Source: an uncultured Lachnospiraceae bacterium (lineage in GTDB: Bacteria > Bacillota > Clostridia > Lachnospirales > Lachnospiraceae). From it: 64,000 bases of DNA. The notes under the pieces are model-generated. The model had not been told where the DNA came from, ran no database searches, and saw nothing but the letters and a program-made list of their open reading frames with translations. The position numbers and the translations under genes are program-made. Where the stretch lies: positions 40,480-104,479 of the forward strand of contig ONAD01000008.1 of NCBI GenBank assembly GCA_900315735.1, read 5' to 3'. Shown here one piece after another: positions 63,918-64,000 of the stretch; the first letter of the stretch is position 1; each line of letters opens with the position of its first letter.

Positions 63918-64000
63918 GTCAAGCCCTCGACCGATTAGTAACAGTCAGCTCCACACGTTACCGTGCTTCCACCTCTGCCCTATCTACCTGATACTCTTTC
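63918..64000 (-). rRNA. 23S rRNA, 3' end (partial)
   Basis: The minus strand reads GTTACTAATCGGTCGAGGGC then TTGACC, the standard 3' end of bacterial 23S rRNA, preceded by the conserved GGCAGAGGTGGAAGCACGGT helix region. The gene runs off the right edge. No 5S rRNA gene follows in the 52-bp gap before tRNA-Asp. The exact 3' end is uncertain by a few bases. Confidence 0.92.

Overview
The window reads as a chromosomal segment of a Gram-positive, low-to-mid GC anaerobe of the Clostridia, most likely a gut Lachnospiraceae member. The signs are a Clostridia-type S10-spc-alpha order with an adk-map-KOW-infA-rpmJ segment, an enlarged L17, an [FeFe]-hydrogenase maturation operon, a T-box and a TPP riboswitch, a CIRCE/HrcA site, two intracellular GH13 plus carbohydrate-ABC clusters without their own ATPase, and a very large secreted repeat protein. 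Genus cannot be fixed by reading alone.

Layout. (1) 42-16912, minus strand: the whole S10-spc-alpha ribosomal superoperon from rpsJ to rplQ, including secY, adk, map, infA and rpoA, with a good promoter and a structured leader before rpsJ and a second good promoter before rpmJ. Several spacers hold hairpins or short repeats. (2) 17029-23437: a small membrane protein, putP, a disordered coiled-coil protein, a ~240-bp imperfect palindrome, a zinc-ribbon gene broken by an in-frame TGA, and a Leu T-box in front of a 2-isopropylmalate synthase fused to an AraC-type DNA-binding domain. (3) 23587-30817: alpha-glucan cluster 1 (LacI regulator, GH13 amylase, two permeases, binding lipoprotein, membrane-anchored protein with three CBM26-like starch-binding repeats). 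(4) 31022-33206: a deleted traX remnant, a small secreted protein and an ECF sigma/anti-sigma pair. (5) 33281-37887: ybaK-like gene and hydF, hydG, hydE and a TM1266-type gene, i.e. H-cluster assembly; the hydrogenase itself is not here. (6) 38009-46147: one gene of 2712 codons with about 26 Ig-like modules. (7) 46345-50198: TPP riboswitch/thiT, an NSS transporter, and a CIRCE-controlled operon of two Hsp20 genes flanking a 41-aa basic protein. (8) 50216-53686: mgsA, tRNA-Pro, a sugar-binding-domain/GGDEF fusion and a 45-aa membrane protein. (9) 53800-59927: alpha-glucan cluster 2, a paralogue of cluster 1. (10) 59998-62911: aroB, an epimerase-like gene, a GNAT and a frameshifted small membrane gene. 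(11) 63171-64000: seven tRNA genes and the 3' end of a 23S rRNA gene, all minus strand.

How the parts fit. Two GH13/ABC clusters point to a life on starch-derived maltooligosaccharides: capture on the cell surface (CBM26 protein, lipoproteins), import through MalF/MalG-type permeases energised by an ATPase encoded elsewhere, and cleavage in the cytoplasm, each cluster with a LacI-family regulator. mgsA (methylglyoxal overflow) and a cytoplasmic sugar-type sensor cyclase lie close by. Hydrogen production from fermentation is implied by HydEFG. The most unusual items are the LeuA-AraC fusion behind a Leu T-box, the periplasmic-binding-protein/GGDEF fusion, the long palindrome with a cloverleaf-like centre, the giant surface protein, and a set of short intergenic GAGCG-type repeats.
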